A stretch of 64,000 nt of DNA from Tetrahymena elliotti 4EA (taxonomy: Eukaryota > Ciliophora > Oligohymenophorea > Hymenostomatida > Tetrahymenidae), in the NCBI GenBank assembly GCA_000231825.2, contig JH720312.1, positions 595,718-659,717 of the forward strand. Reading direction: 5' to 3'. This document shows positions 39,211 to 53,712 of the stretch, piece after piece; positions within the stretch are counted from its first letter, which is position 1, and each line of letters begins with the position of its first letter. Below the pieces are notes generated by a model. It did not search any database. It saw only the letters and a program-made list of their open reading frames with translations, and was not told where the DNA came from. The position numbers and the translations under genes were made by a program.

Positions 39211-40549
39211 ATTGATGTTTTTAATGTTTTATATAATTTTATTTAGTACATTTAGCTTTTTAAACATTAATATATTAATTGTGTTAGAGCAATTATTAGT
39301 CTATAAATACAAATTATTTCTTTTTATTTCAGGATATGTTTTAGCTAATCAAATATAAGTGATACAATAATGTAAATTCGGTATATAACATTAATTTCAA
39401 GCTGCTTATTCTCATAATGAAGATTGGTTAAGAATGAAAAACTCATTTATACTCTCAAGAATTTATACTATTCTAAATTTATCTTGTAAAAACCTATTAG
39501 TTTAATTTAATAAAATAATATACATCATCCATAATAAACAACTATCTACAATAAAATAATAATCAAAAGAAGTCTAGATCATCTGATAGGAATCATAAAT
39601 TATTAAGAAATAAAAAAATAAATTACTGTGGAATATCATTTGAAATAAAAAATTCTAAATTATCAAGCATTTAAATTAAGACCTAGGCAAATTTTCTATT
39701 AAAAAACTAGTGCTATAATATAAAATTTTTTAATTTGGTTTTTATTCTCATATCTTTTAGTATATTTTTCCATAGATAAAAGTTACTTTCTATTATGTAT
39801 AGAATAAACAGAAGAGATTCTTGTATAATAACTAAAATTGAAACCTTAAAAAAAATTTTTTACTGTTCTCTAAAAATTTTTATTCATAATTAACTTTTAA
39901 CATAATGGTTTTAATAAGTATTATAAGGGATTTTATTAATTAACAATAAGAAAATCAGCATTTATATAGCTTATTATTTAATATTTTGAATATAAAAGCT
40001 TATTAAAAAAATTTAATTTTAAAGACCTACTTTATTTATTGTTATTGATTAATTCTTTAAATAAAAATAAATTTTTGTTAAAATATTTTTTTTGTACACA
40101 ATATTTCAAAAGATCTCTAACAATCAATTTTTATTTCTTCTTTCTTTTAAGCTTTTAATTTTTACGAATAAACCTGAGATGACGAAAATTAAAGAAAATT
40201 ATTATTTTGTTAAAAACTAAAATTTAAGAGCATTTTAAATTCAATTAAATAAGTCAAATACTATTATATAAAATAAAAAAAATTATAAATATAAATAATG
40301 AAAGGAGTATCTGATTATTAATTTTCACTTTAATGCAAAAAAAAGAACTTAAAGAATCCAATTTAAAAAATAAATTTAATTTAACTTAATAGATTAGTTG
40401 CATAGACAGTAAAATTTTTAGACAAAAAACGTTAAAAAATAAATGATTCTGTAATTAAAAAAAGAAATTTTATTAAATTATTTTTTAGTAAAAGAAGCTA
40501 TTAATATCTAAAAATGTAGAAACAAATAAATAATTTATTTAATTAAATA
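39211..40549. other. Right part of the long F-G spacer
   Basis: About 1.3 kb after the transposase relic and before the gene G stop. The transposase frame stays open to a TGA at 39584-39586, but the residues after about 39210 are low-complexity and look non-coding. Nothing else was recognised. Confidence 0.5.
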
Positions 40550-43500
40550 TCATTTATTTGCCTTAAAGTAAGATATTACATAAGAATTTTCAAGCAAAAC
40601 TTATATGTCAATAACTTCTAGTAACTACTTTGTTTATTATAAGGACTTTTCTATTCTTTCATAAAATTTGTACCACCCTAGGGTTAATACAACAATTGTT
40701 GCAAATAATTATGAAATCAATAAAACTTAGTTCACATACAACAAGTAGTCAAAGAGTTATAGTGTCATTAATTCAAGGAAATAATTAAGTTATTAAATAA
40801 CTATACTAGCTTGCTAGATTGTAAATGTTGACTCTATTAAAGAACTTTATTAATCTAGATTTTATAACTTTAAGTAAAATTATATACTGTTATCAATATT
40901 GTACAAATCACTAATCTAACCATTTAATACAAATATAGTTTTTAAACCTTAAACCAATCCTTAGTCTAATAATCCATCTCCTATTTCTTTGCATTCTTTG
41001 TATTAAAATTTTATATCCTAGCTTAAATATGATTGATTTTCTTGAATAATATCACAAGAGTTTTTCTCTAATATTTTTATCACATATTGATTATAATTAT
41101 CTTGTTTATACCTTGTATGTCCATAAAAATTATTTTGATAATTATAAATATCATTAAGATAGGCTTGAGCAGAGCTTTAAATAGTTTTGATTTTACCAAA
41201 CAAATACTGATCAGATATAGGTAAAACTTAAGGATTAAGTTTAGCAAAAAATCCTATGTACAAAAACCCTACTTAAATTTAAAGGAAATGACGAGCTTCT
41301 GCAAGTTAATCTAAAAGAAAAAAGAAATTTAAAAATGAATAATTAAGTAAAAATTTAATTTACTCATAAATAATCTATTATCAATTGTGTTGTCAGAGTA
41401 CATATTTATAATTAAATAAATAGAAAAAGAATAAATCTGAAGAAGTATAAAAAATGCAAGAGATCCTAATAAATATTTGAAATTTATTTTTGCGAAATTA
41501 GAAGTTTAGCTTATGTTTTTCTTCTTTTAAATAATCATATTTGATATCTAGCTAATTTCATTTTATTTTACCACTTTCTCTTTTTCGTTTATAGAAACAA
41601 CATTATTTTTTTTCACCTTTTTTTATTTTTCTTACATTACTAGCTCTTAATCAATTTAATTTAGATATTTGCTAGTAGAACCTAACATTTACTTCAACTT
41701 CTCTGGTGAGATACTTGTCATTAATTTCAAAATTTGCTCTCTTTTTTTCTATATGAATAAATAAATTGGTGCAATACTAACTGCACAACCAAGAGTGATA
41801 AGTGAAATAGAAATCAAATTATATTCCTATGATAAAATAATTTAATTCATTTCATTACTATATTATTCAAAAGCTTCATCTTATATACTCTTTAATTTAT
41901 CATCAAAATCAAAAAAATTCATAAAAATTGTTGTCATACTACTAAGATCATAGTGTTTGGGTACTTATCTAAATGAATCTAAATAACCTTTCTGCATAGT
42001 TAAAGTGTATCCCATAGAAAAATTAGTTGTATAATTTATTTTATCTAAAACATGAATATAAACATAATTTTCTTACTAAATTTGCTTAAATGATTGAATT
42101 TTTTTCTTATCCCCAATAGAGTATTGGCTTGTCAAATTAGAATATTATTTTATTTATGACTGCATTTATTCCAAAAATTTTTATGAATATAAATCTCTAT
42201 TTTGAGGATTTTTTGGATTTAGAATTTTTATTTAAATTAAAGTATTTATATACATATCTGTAAATACAGAACTAAGAGCAATTCTTAAATTGCTATTCCA
42301 GTCTAAGTAGTGGAAAGATTCTTTTTAAACATGAAGAAAGTCTTGTAAATTGATGAAATTAATTAGGCTAATTAAAAATATTGTAGTTAAGGCTAGTATA
42401 CCAATATAGTTTAACAATCTTAATCCTAACATCCTTTTTTATGATTTAATTGAGGTTATAACTTCTTTCCTATTTTTTAAAAATATTTGAAAAAAAACCC
42501 AATTTAAATACTTCTTTTGATGAATAATTCAGTCAAATATTTTTTAAAAGTTCAACAAATTTAAAAAAGTAAAAATTAAATTGAAAAAATTTTGAATTAC
42601 CGTTTTAGTACTTTACTTTTGAATAATTAAAATGTATTTTTTAATAAAAATAGTTTAGAATTAAATTCAAAAAATTTTTTACTTTGTTTTTGAATTTGTT
42701 GTTTTCATTGAGCTAACACTTGACTCATACTCGTTATTTTTAGCTTAAATATGCTAATTTTTAAAAGAATGATTTTTAAATAGTGAATTCATCTTATTAG
42801 TAGTAGAATTTAAGATTGAATAGTCTTTAGTTTATTGTTTTTAAGATTTAATATTATCAGGGCTATATTGTTCATTTGAAATTTATTTAGTAAAAATATG
42901 ATGATTTATCAATTGCTCTAGATTTTTATCATTATTCTATTGCTTATTTTTCAAAACAGAGTTTGTTAAAATTAATGAATTTTAGTTTTAGCTAGATCTC
43001 CCCTTTTACAACTCTATTTAAGTAGAGGACATACCTTAATATAGCTATAAATTATCAAGATCATTTAGTGTTGATGTTTGGTTTAGTAGGTATCTACTAG
43101 TAAAATTATTCTAATCAAATGATATTTCTTCCCTTTCATTTTATATCTAAATTTCTTCATATTAAAGTTAATTTAAATCTAAATTAGTAGTGCTATGATT
43201 CTAGTTATATGTGAAAAATATCTAGTTTTTTTTTTTTAATTTTAAGTTTTGATTAATCATGTTTTGGTTAGATTAAATTATTTGAGCTTAATGACTAGAG
43301 AAAGTTTCTTCACTTACATAACTAAGATTGTTCTAAATATCAAATTATTTTGGTTACTTGTAATTACAAAATATTGTAAGTTAAGAGCTAAGGGATTTCA
43401 GAGCCTCATATTTTTAAGCTTTATCTTCGATTCTAGTAATTTAAATTAATTCTAGTTAAGCAAGATTAATAAATTAAGATTGAGATCTATAAGTATAAAA

Positions 43501-46284
43501 TTATACAAGAAAGATATCATTATTTTTAAAGATTTCATTAAAATAAGAAGGATTCTATTTAAAATCTAAAGAATTATTGGTGAGTTCAGCTTTTGAAGTA
43601 GGTTTAATAAAAAAAGTTTCTCTTTCAGAAAAGTTTTCAGAATTATGAATCATACCATATAAAGCTGGGGCAAATAGATTCATATTAATTGATGGAATTT
43701 ACTTTTATGTGTAAAGGTCTTTAAAAATATTTTCAAAGAGTACCTATGACATTACAACAGGTAAACATTACTTTTATTTTTCATCTATTTATAAACTCAA
43801 AAATAAGCGTGAGTTATCTTCTATTTTCCTTATCCATGCAGAAACTCCTATTTCTTGTTCTCCTATTTGATGGTACTGAGTTTTTATATTCAAAGGGATT
43901 GCCCATCCTTCTTTTGAGCTGCCAATTTATAAAGGAAAATTTTTTATTTGAGTAATATTTTGCTTCTACGATAAATAGTATCTAAGCTATTACTGATGCA
44001 ATTCATAAATTTGATTGGGTACTATAATATTTAAGTTGCTATTTGTAACTTCTTAATTAGAGTATGAAGTTATTACTTCTTAAAAATTTTTAGAAACTCG
44101 AATAACATTTCCAAAATTATTCATTAAAGAAACGAAAATTACACAAGAATCTGCACTTCTTAATGGTAATTTGTTGATAACGTTGTATTTATTCACTTTC
44201 TTTTTAAAAATATTTTACTTTTCACTAAACTAAAGAGTTTGTTCAAAAATATTGCAAATATTTTAAAGCTCTTGATTGCATTCATTCTTATTTTGAAGTT
44301 GCAGTAGGTGTAAGTACAATTTATTCTTCGATTAAATGAGAGTTGATGCTGATTCGTACAACTAATTTAAATCAACAAAATTGTTTCCAAGTATTTTTAC
44401 CAGATTATATTTTAATATGAGACCTGATCTGAGAAGTTAAAGAGCTTGGTGATATTATTCGTCAAATGTAATAATATCATATAAGCAGGTCTAAAAAGAT
44501 TCTTCTAATTTACTTTTTTTAGCTAATGAATTCAACTTTTTATTAGCAGATTCTTCTTTCTATTATTGGCAAGATGCGTAATAAAATAAATAATTGATCG
44601 CTTACTTATAAATTAGTGATTTATAAATGCTTTTATTTCGACTTAGTTAAATTAACTCTGAATAAAAGAAACGAAAATTTTTAACATGATCAATGAGGTA
44701 AGCAAAATAACTAAGATGCATGAAATCAATATCACTCCTCAGATTATTTAGATGAGATTAATAGATTTTAAGAGTATATTCAGTAATAAACTATTTTCTT
44801 ACTTAAGTTCCATGGAATTATTCACCTCCCTTTACTACGTTACAATCCTTTTGATAAATAAATACAAATTGAAATTCTTTTACAGATTTTGATAAAGTAG
44901 GATTTTTATTAAATAATGCTTGAAGAAACAAATTATTTACATTTAATAATTTAGATTAAAATTAAAAGTTATTTAAAATCAGTTTCATTCATAATAGATT
45001 AAAATTTAAAAGTATTTGAATTTTAAGAGTAAAATATGTTGAGATAATAATAAAATTAAAAGAAAAAATATTAATTAGTTAAGATTTACTTTACTGCAAA
45101 AGCATTTTTCAGGTTGATTACAGTTTTCTTTGTGTAAGAGTATTATAGACTCTAAAAAAATTGAGTGACAACTGTTTGCATAATCATCGTAATTATATTT
45201 AATTTTATGGTTAATATATCTTAAAAAAATATCTAAACTGTTGCTATTTAAATCTTCTTTAAAATTTTTATTTTTATTTAATTAATTTGTGTGTACATGA
45301 AATATTTATTTGAATTTTATATCTTCATTCTCAAAACCATAAATTTTCATTCTAGAGATATTTGACACTGAATATCCAATTAGCACTGCAATAGGGAATA
45401 TTGATAGAATACATATTAAGTAATCCAAAGTATCTTTAAAAATGTTTTACAAACCTATAATAAGTGCAAAAGAGATATTTAAAGAGTGCATAACATTAAT
45501 AAATTTATTGGCTTCGGAGTTCAAAATCTAATTGTAAAAACAGTAATAAAATATATTCAAAAAATGTAAAAAGCTGTTAAATATGCAAGGGATAGTTAAA
45601 TTATTAGTCATCTCTAAAACTATGTGGCTAATTAAATCTAAAACTATTCTTGAAAGTGATAACAATGAATATCTTTTAGCTAAGAAATCAGCATTTTCTA
45701 GATATCTAAAATCGTAGTCATTTATTTCGATCAGCGTCACTATTTAATAAAAGAAAAACACAATAAATTTTTATTTAAGTATAAGCTAAGCATTCAATAT
45801 ATTTACTTAAAATTATAGTAAGAATAAGATTAATGATTTTTTCTACTGATTATTCTCCTAAAATAGACCACCTTATAGATGGAATAAAAACTAAGTATTC
45901 ATAGGTTTACATAATAAATGAAGCTATTTTATATATTTCTTCTTACTATTCTACCTTCGGATTTTTCCATAAATAATTTATGAAGTCTAATATGAAAAAG
46001 AGTAAAATAAAAGAGTTAAAACAGATAAATAGCATTCTTAAAAAAAATGATTCATCATTTTCAAAAATTATATTTAATTATGATAGAATTTTTTCACTTT
46101 AACTGGAGTTTTATATCTATCTTTAATAGGTTTAATACTTGATATTAGCCATCATTAAAAAGAAACATTTGAATATAATCAAGAAGCAGCATAAATTCTT
46201 TGGTCTTCTATATTACTTCTAAATTATATATACTCTCGAGAAGAAGTATTTTTAGAACAGATGCTTAAATTTATTTGATCCCAT
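40550..46284 (-). CDS. TmcB-like multi-span membrane protein with PAS-like domain, gene G
   Basis: The start is the ATG at 46282-46284 (MGSNKFKHLFQ) and the TGA stop is at 40550-40552. Exon 1 runs through hydrophobic spans (for example FICFNSFILLFFILDFINYL) into VFIPSIRWSILGEQS, and an intron follows near 45740-45800. The Cys motif HKENCNQPEKCFC precedes the conserved intron (44830-45089). The PAS-like domain (about 43760-44160) has SKEGWAIPLNIK and EIGVSAWIRKI; its middle is less like the others. Outside domain 1 has LDWNSNLRIALSSVF near 42285. The span before the inner segment leads into LKLMTSISPEKLKQML near 41730. Outside domain 2 has a Cys pair and DGLLDQGLV (about 40960-41080). The tail reads TKQLLEVIDI ... 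NSYVISYFK. An eight-base A run at 46040-46047 is in frame as given. Confidence 0.73.
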
Positions 46285-47150
46285 ATCAATTTCCTTTTTT
46301 TGATTTTTGATTGATAATTATTTACCTTTTATTTAGAATATCAGTATTTTTAAAATTTTATAAATATAAATTAAATATTTCTGTTAATGCATCATGCTGA
46401 TTTCATTTTAAATAAAAATATATTTTAAGGCTAAATTATGATTTTTTTACTTTTTATATAAAAGTAAATTGACTTTTTTCCATAAAATTCTCATCATAAA
46501 ATAAAATAAAAAACTGATATTTGCCGATTTGTTTTGATGTAAATAAAAAAAATATAACCTTGATTAAACCTAAAAAATTTTCATTTTTAATCATAAAAGA
46601 TAATAATATCTGTAACTTTATAAAATAAAAGTCAAAAATAGCTCATAAAATACCAACTTTATGAATTTTTTTACTTAATCTTAAATTAAAAATGAAAATA
46701 GCATTGATTAATTAGCTAACAAATTTAAAAGTAAATAATTAAAATTTCCTAATTTGAGAAGTCAATAAAAAAATATGTTTACAGTAAGTTGGTAAATTTT
46801 ATAAAATTTAAAATTCATAAGATGAATTTAGATTTTTGATTTTATATTTTATAAATGTCATATTATTGTTAGAATTATTTAGAAATTTCTTTCTTATTTT
46901 AATATAAAAGAATAAAGTTGAGAATATTTTTTATGTAACAAAGATTTTTAATCTACTATTACTAAAAAGAATTATAAATCAAAAATGTTAATTTTAATAA
47001 ATGTAAACTATATTTTATAAACAAGAAGAATGCACACATATTTTTAAAGTAAAATTGGCTATTAATTTCTTGTTTAATGTTCTGGAAGCTCACTTACATT
47101 TTTAATTAAGAAGAGAAGTCTTACAAATTTAGATATTACAAATTAATTTT
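46285..47150. other. Spacer between genes G and H
   Basis: About 0.87 kb of A/T-rich DNA with no recognisable gene or signal. Confidence 0.6.
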
Positions 47151-50100
47151 TCAAAAAACTAATTCTTTTTTAAAAAATGATTGAATATATTAATTTTTTA
47201 AGATTATTTTAGTATCAAATATGTCTATGCATTCTTTTGTTTTTTACAATCTTTTTGAGTTAAAAGTTTCTAATTTTTATATTTTTATTAGGATAAAAAT
47301 AATAGCAAATAAGCCGTTTATAATAAAGATTGCGATTGAAAAATTCAAGAATCTTTCATATAAATTTTCAAAAGATGAAATTTATTTATGAACAATTCTT
47401 TCTAAACAGTAATTTATTAAGTGTTTTAACCAAAAAATACTTTCAATTGAATTTTAACTATTATAATTTTTTATGAAAGATTCTTAACTTAAATCAGCTG
47501 AAGTTAAAACTTGCATTATTGACTATATTTTTTAGTTATAAAGTTGTAAAGAAGAAATTAACCCTTTCTGTAATATTCCATTTTCTATTTAGCTACATTA
47601 CATTTCGATTAAATTATCTTATATATATTTTTTAGTTTAATTTAATTAGTAAAATTAAGAACATGCATCATTTTGAAAGATGTTGCTAACTAAATCTTTA
47701 TTACTGTAATTGTTTTTATTAATTTCTGTCAATAATATTTAATTTAAATTGTTGTTAGAAGAAATCAACTAATTTATTTCTTTTTACAGCCTTTAAAAAT
47801 CAATGTTTTATTCATCTTATCCTAATAATTTATAGATACTAATAGAAGTTATAGCTAATTAATAAATAACTTCTTATTGAGTTTGGGATAATGCTTCTAA
47901 ATTTTTATAAAATATTAATTTTAAATTAAAGAAATTTACTGAATTAATATTACCTAAAAATTTCTAATTATCAATTATGGATTGTATTGTGGTAGATTGA
48001 GCAATTGAAATGAGTACAAATGTTAAAATGATTAGAATAAGTGTTATAAAAGAATAAGTAATTAGATACTCATTATAGATCTTTAACCCTTAAGTAGAAC
48101 TAATATTTTTTCTCTTTTTAATTTAAATATCAGACTAGGAGAGTATTAAATCTTTTTTCAAGACCTATTTTTAAAAAGTATTAGTTTCACTCTGTTTGTT
48201 TTCATGTAGTTCATTTTGTTTGTGGTGAATTAATTAAAACTTTGTTTTTAAGATTTCTTGATTATTAGGTTCTATCAAATTTTTCAGGTCAATTGGAGAA
48301 AAAGTTGAAAATAACTTAAGAGTTTCTTCTTTTCTTTTCTAAAAAATGACAAAGTTAAAATTATAGATAGCTATTAAAAGGAACCAGCAAATCAAAATTA
48401 ATATTGTCAAAATCATTAAAGTGTTAGCATTTTTATTGTTAAAATTGCGTGTTTAGTTCTAATTAATTTCTTATTGCTTTTGTAATTCATAATTATAATT
48501 TATATTATTTTCTGTAAAATAAGATATCAAATTATTCAAAGGAGGCCTATAAAAGTCATTTAGGAGTTCAGAATATGTTTTAAGAATTGAAACTCCTAAA
48601 TTTTTCCTCTAATAAATTTTCACTTTATCTTATTATGAAGTTATGTAGTCTATTTAAGAGCTAGTTACTTGTTAAAATATTTCATTGTGAGTATTTTAAT
48701 TATTGAACAAAAAATTGCTAATTAATTCTTTAAAATCTTCAAACATCTAAGTTGCCTATGAACCAATTATTTAGTTAGTTAAAGAAGATTGATTATGCTG
48801 AGCTTTAAGAAAATTATTTTAGATTAATTTATTAATATACTTGTTAGTTACTAAACCTTAAATAGAAGAATTTATATCGTTAGCAAAAGTAATAAATTTA
48901 GACTAGTTCAATCCAGTTTCTGAGTTTTAGATAGATAAAATTAAAAAAATTGTGCCCATTAAAATTATAGATAGTACTAAGATTGTGCTCATTACATTTA
49001 AACCAGTTGTTTTCATGTCTATTTTTTCTCTTGACATATTTCGCTTTAACATTTAGCTTTTAATTAAAAAATTTTATTAATCAATAGAAAATAATATGAT
49101 TTTACAATAAAGTGAGTTTTGTTGAATCTGAACTGATTGAGCTTTGCTAGTATTTAAATTTCTTTTATTTCTTTTTTATTTTTTCTAGTTTTTTAATTGG
49201 TTATTCTTAGCTTTATGAAATTTAATTAGATGTTTGAATCTCGGTTGATGCAAATTAATATTAAAGTAATTTAGAATTTTCTCTGGGGGATTATACCCTG
49301 TTTGTGCTTAGTGAAGCCATATTCACTCTCTTCGAAGTCACCATCGGAATGTTCATAAAAGAAATAGATTTATATGCTGTTGGAGTTTGAAGTTTTAGAC
49401 TGACTTATGAGGTAAGTTATTCATTATTCAGCAATTAATCATTTCTAGGAGTTACTGTATCTTGATATTAAATTTAAGATTAGCTCATTAGTTAAGTGAA
49501 ATTGCTTTTGAAATATGTTGATCTTCGGTTTTTCTCAAAATTTTCTGTAATTTTTGCTAATGTTGGAGGGGAGTTTTCCTCTGAATTATCTGATGAATTA
49601 TCTTTTTGAATATCTCTCTTTGTCAAGAGTAAAACAGTTTGTGATTTTGCATTGTTTAAAAAGTTTGAGTGGAATTAAAAAAATTAGTTTAAATGATTTT
49701 CAACATCCTCAATGCTAATTCCTTGATATTCAACTAGTTGCTTAGCGAGAAGCCTAAAGTTTTCTTTTATTTCTATAATCCCCTAAAGCCTTGATAAATG
49801 TGTTACTTTCATTTATACAAAATGAGTAAATTTATTCTTGATTTGTATCAGCTCTGCCCTCATTAAAAATAATTCATGCTAATAAATTTAACAAAAAACA
49901 TTCGTTTGCATATTGCTGAAGTCACTTGAAAAATTAATATGATTTTTCTTGCAATCTTATTTTGTTTTAGGTTTTAGAATTAAAATTTCCTATTCCCTAC
50001 TGAGATCGGCTTTTTGTATTAACCCAACAAAAGAAGGAGCTATATTTCCAAAATAAATATTTTTTATTTCAGATTATTAAAAAACATCCTCAAATATTAT

Positions 50101-52536
50101 ATCATAAAACCTTTTATCTAGAGCGATAACATTATTGTGATTGCCACCTGACACTGTATTATATAAAGTTTTTTGATATTCATCTCTAGAGACTTACTTA
50201 AGCCAAGCAGTAGCACCAAGTTCTTAGTCAGAAACAAGAAAAACTTATATTTTAACATCATAAGGTACAGACCAGCCATTTCTGTCTACTCCAATCAGTA
50301 ATGGATAATTTGAAATACCATCTGATATAAGTCCTTTCTGAACAAAATTCTTTAACATTTAATCATGGACATTTGATATTTCTTAAGGCATCATAAACCC
50401 AATATTTTTTCCAATAGCCTATTCGTTTGTCATAACAGGAACTACATCCTAGAAATTTTCAGATACTTTACAGACAAGACCTAGATTATCAAGCAGAGAT
50501 ACAAAAATAACACAGGAGTCTCTTGAAAATTGATAAAATGGATCTAATCCTTTCTTGTATTATAAAAGTATTTTTTTAGCATTCTGTACATAAAAATTAG
50601 TAAACAATAAGTTCTGATTTGTAAGATTGGATTCATAATCAATACACAAGTTTTATAGTTCTATTGATTAATAATTTAAAATGACTAGCTTGTACAAAAT
50701 GTTAAAAAGAAATTTTTTTTGCTAAGTTATTTCTTAAAACTGCTTATCTAAATGATTTAGATTAATTTAGTCATTAGATATTGTATCTAAAAGATTCTTT
50801 TTCAGTTCAAGACAAAGTAAATATTACTTTTAAGCATCAAATAATGTTTATTCAAAATTTATGGTATCGATTAGTTTAACCTTTTACTTAGATGACTTGA
50901 TTTAATTTATCAATTTCTGTTTTGTGCTTTTGTTTGAATTTTACAATTTTTAGTAGCTAAAGTTAATATCGTTTTCTTATTTTTCATCATCTCCTGTGTT
51001 AAAAACAGCTTTAGCATATGCATATGCAACTTCTACTTTCTGCAAGTTCATAATATTTTTTTTACAATATTTTTTAGATTTGAGAATTTCTACCAAAGAT
51101 AGTGTTTAGTTTCCCATTACATCTACCAAAAAATAGTAAAAGCTTTGCTTGATCATAGATATATTATTATCGGATCCTAAATTACTAATACATACTTCCC
51201 TTATAAAATCATTTAAATATCTAGATCTAAGTTTATTTCCTAAGAAATCATCCTTATTTGAGCTCTCAAATGATAAACTCTAATAATTATTAATTAAAAT
51301 TTATTTGTTAAAAATATATGATTATTAAGTATTATTTAACAAATAAATATTTTACCCTTGAGCAGTAGCAAAAGAGTTAGTTTGTGCAATTTTACCTGTG
51401 GAGTAAAACAATTTCTTCAAAAATAACACTCCAAATATTATTTTAATATTCATCTTAATACAATGAAATAGATTCATTTAAATGCCTTATCACAAGATCT
51501 AATTGATATTAATTGATTTCTTAAAGCTTAATTTTTAGAGAATGTTGTTAATTCTATTGATTTTCTTAAAAGCTAAGTAATTTTAAAATTGTATTTTTAG
51601 ACAAATCTTCAATTTAAAATATTTTTTGATAAAAGGCTGCGTTTCCAATAACATAAATTAAAGGAATCAGTAGAGTTAAGCAGATAAATACAGATATATT
51701 ACTTTCCATCTTAACGATTAGAATGATTGTTGTTCCAATTCGTATTACTTGAGAAATTATTTAGAATTTGAAGATCTTTGTTTAGATGTATAATATAAAT
51801 TTAAAGAGTAAATAAATTTCTATTGAGTTAATAACTATCAATAATAATAATTGTAAGGATGTCAAATTTACAGAGCTAATCAACTTATAGATGCAAAATT
51901 AAAAAATTTAAAAGAAAACTCTTTATGGGCAATATCTCTTTGCAAGAAAATCTGATTAATTGAATCTAAAATCATAATCGTTCAGATTTATAATTAAAAC
52001 TAATGTTAAAATTAAAAAATTCATAAATCTAAAGCAAAGTTAAAACAATATTTACTATTGAAGAGAGTAACCATGATATTGCAAATACTAAGAGGAAAAT
52101 ATAATTAATTAATTGGTTATATTGCATATAATATCTAGATTGTATATGGATAAATTTATATAATGAAAGAGAATAGTGCTTATATCATATTTATCTAATT
52201 CAGTGGCTTTGGTTTCATAGCTGAATAGGCTAAGTATAATATAATAGATGTGTTTATAAACAAATTTAATATTTCTATACTAAGTTTTATGCATTAATTT
52301 TCATCAAATCTAATGGAAATCTATCTAAAATAGCTAGGCTCTTGGTTATTTTATTCTTATAAAAGCTTTGAAACTAATGGAATGATAGGCAAAAAGTTTG
52401 AAATTCCTATCAAAAGTATGCTCATGTTATAAGTTCTTTCATAAGTTTTTATTAAATAGTAAAGCTTTTAAATATAAAATTATTTAATTTTTATAGAGGC
52501 TTTAGAAAATAAGCTTTATGTTTTTTGACACTTCAT
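47151..52536 (-). CDS. TmcB-like multi-span membrane protein with PAS-like domain, gene H (shortest copy)
   Basis: The start is the ATG at 52534-52536 (MKCQKTQSLFSK) and the TGA stop is at 47151-47153. This is the shortest complete copy, 5.39 kb. Its Cys motif is HRQNCTNQLFCYC, the only copy with CYC in place of CFC, and is followed by a 76-base intron (51280-51355). The helical region starts SLSFESSNKDDFLGNKLRSR. The PAS-like domain (about 50080-50520) has AIGKNIGFMMPQEI, NVHDQML and LIGVDRNGWSVPYDVKI. The first outside domain lacks the W-x-S motif found in the other copies; the matching place reads NQSKFITFANDINSS. The inner segment is KEETLKLFSTFSPIDLKNLI (about 48295-48345). Outside domain 2 keeps the Cys pair and NGILQKGLI (about 47570-47690). 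The tail is the most diverged: TKECIDIFDT ... NQYIQSFFKK, with three to four extra residues. Confidence 0.75.
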
Positions 52537-53712
52537 CTTTTTGGTATTTTTAAATTTAAATGAATGATTCCAAATATTATTTATAAGTTCCAAAGTATCA
52601 TATCCCACACTTTTATTTACTTGCTTGATATAGACGAATTAATTTCATTGATTTATTTAAAAATTTTTAAAAAAAGCCAGAATAAAAATTTTTGTTTTTT
52701 GAATTGTTGTCTCATTTTTTTATTTGGAATAACATAAAATATAGTACTCATAATCTAAAAGATCAATTATGTTCTCAATAATCTAAAGATAGTGGTTTAA
52801 AATTAGTTAAAATTATGGCTTTTTTATGAGGAAAAATTTAAAAAATAGAACAAATCTAGATTTCTTTCAGAATAAATTTGGCACAAATAATTACTTTAAT
52901 TTGTTAACTTGTTAAAAAAATTTAATTTATATGAAAGAAACTTCTATTTTACTAAATGACAAAATATGTATGATAGAAACTTTTAATGTTCTAATGTTCT
53001 AATTCTTAGCAAGCTTTACCTTTTTAGTACCTTCTTCTAAATAAAAAAAAATATTTTTATCTACATTAATATTGTCAACAAACTTAATAGATAAGAAACC
53101 AGTTTTACAAATTTCTTCAATTAATTGTAAACTAAAAATTTTGAAAAGTGAGTTACTGGTTAAAATCCTGATTATAATATTTGTAATGTAAATTTTTTTG
53201 ATTTTTAGAACTTTCTAATTTCATTTATTATTTATGTTAGAAGAGGATATTTAAAGGTCCCTCAATATGCAATAGAACTAAAAAATCAACATTACAAACA
53301 ATTTTACAAAAATTTAAAAATATTCAGTGCTATTAATTTGAGATTGTATTTCAACTTCAAAAAAGTAGAAAAAGAGAAGGTTTTCTTCTAAGATATTTTA
53401 ATTTTTAATATAAATTGATTAATTGAATGTGTAAGTTAAGGAGATACGTTTGAGCTTTCTTTAAGATTTTCAATTACTTAACTTTTAGAATTGATTACAT
53501 AAAGCAATCAAAAATATTGATAGAGTACTATTATAATTACAAAAGATATAAAATGGTGAATTGTGTAAGATGATTTGGCTGATGATGAATGAAATAGTAA
53601 AAATAAATCATTTAATAATATAAAAATGAATGTAAATTTTGAAGTTTAAATTAAATTTGATTAAAATACATTTTTAAATAAAAGAAAATAAAGGTACATG
53701 TATATAATATTT
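52537..53712. other. Spacer between genes H and I
   Basis: About 1.2 kb of A/T-rich DNA. It must hold the 5' flank of H and the 3' end of I. No gene was recognised. Confidence 0.6.

Noticed and set aside
37700..39700. Terminal inverted repeats around the transposase relic
   Set aside because: I compared the flanks by eye and found only generic A/T-rich similarity. A computed inverted-repeat search would be needed to claim them.
43746..43955. Plus-strand open frame opposite gene G
   Set aside because: It is antisense to the PAS-like region of gene G; the minus-strand frame has family motifs and this one does not.
46040..46047. Possible frameshift in the gene G first exon at an A run
   Set aside because: On recounting, the run has eight bases and the reading frame passes through without a shift, joining membrane spans that match gene F.
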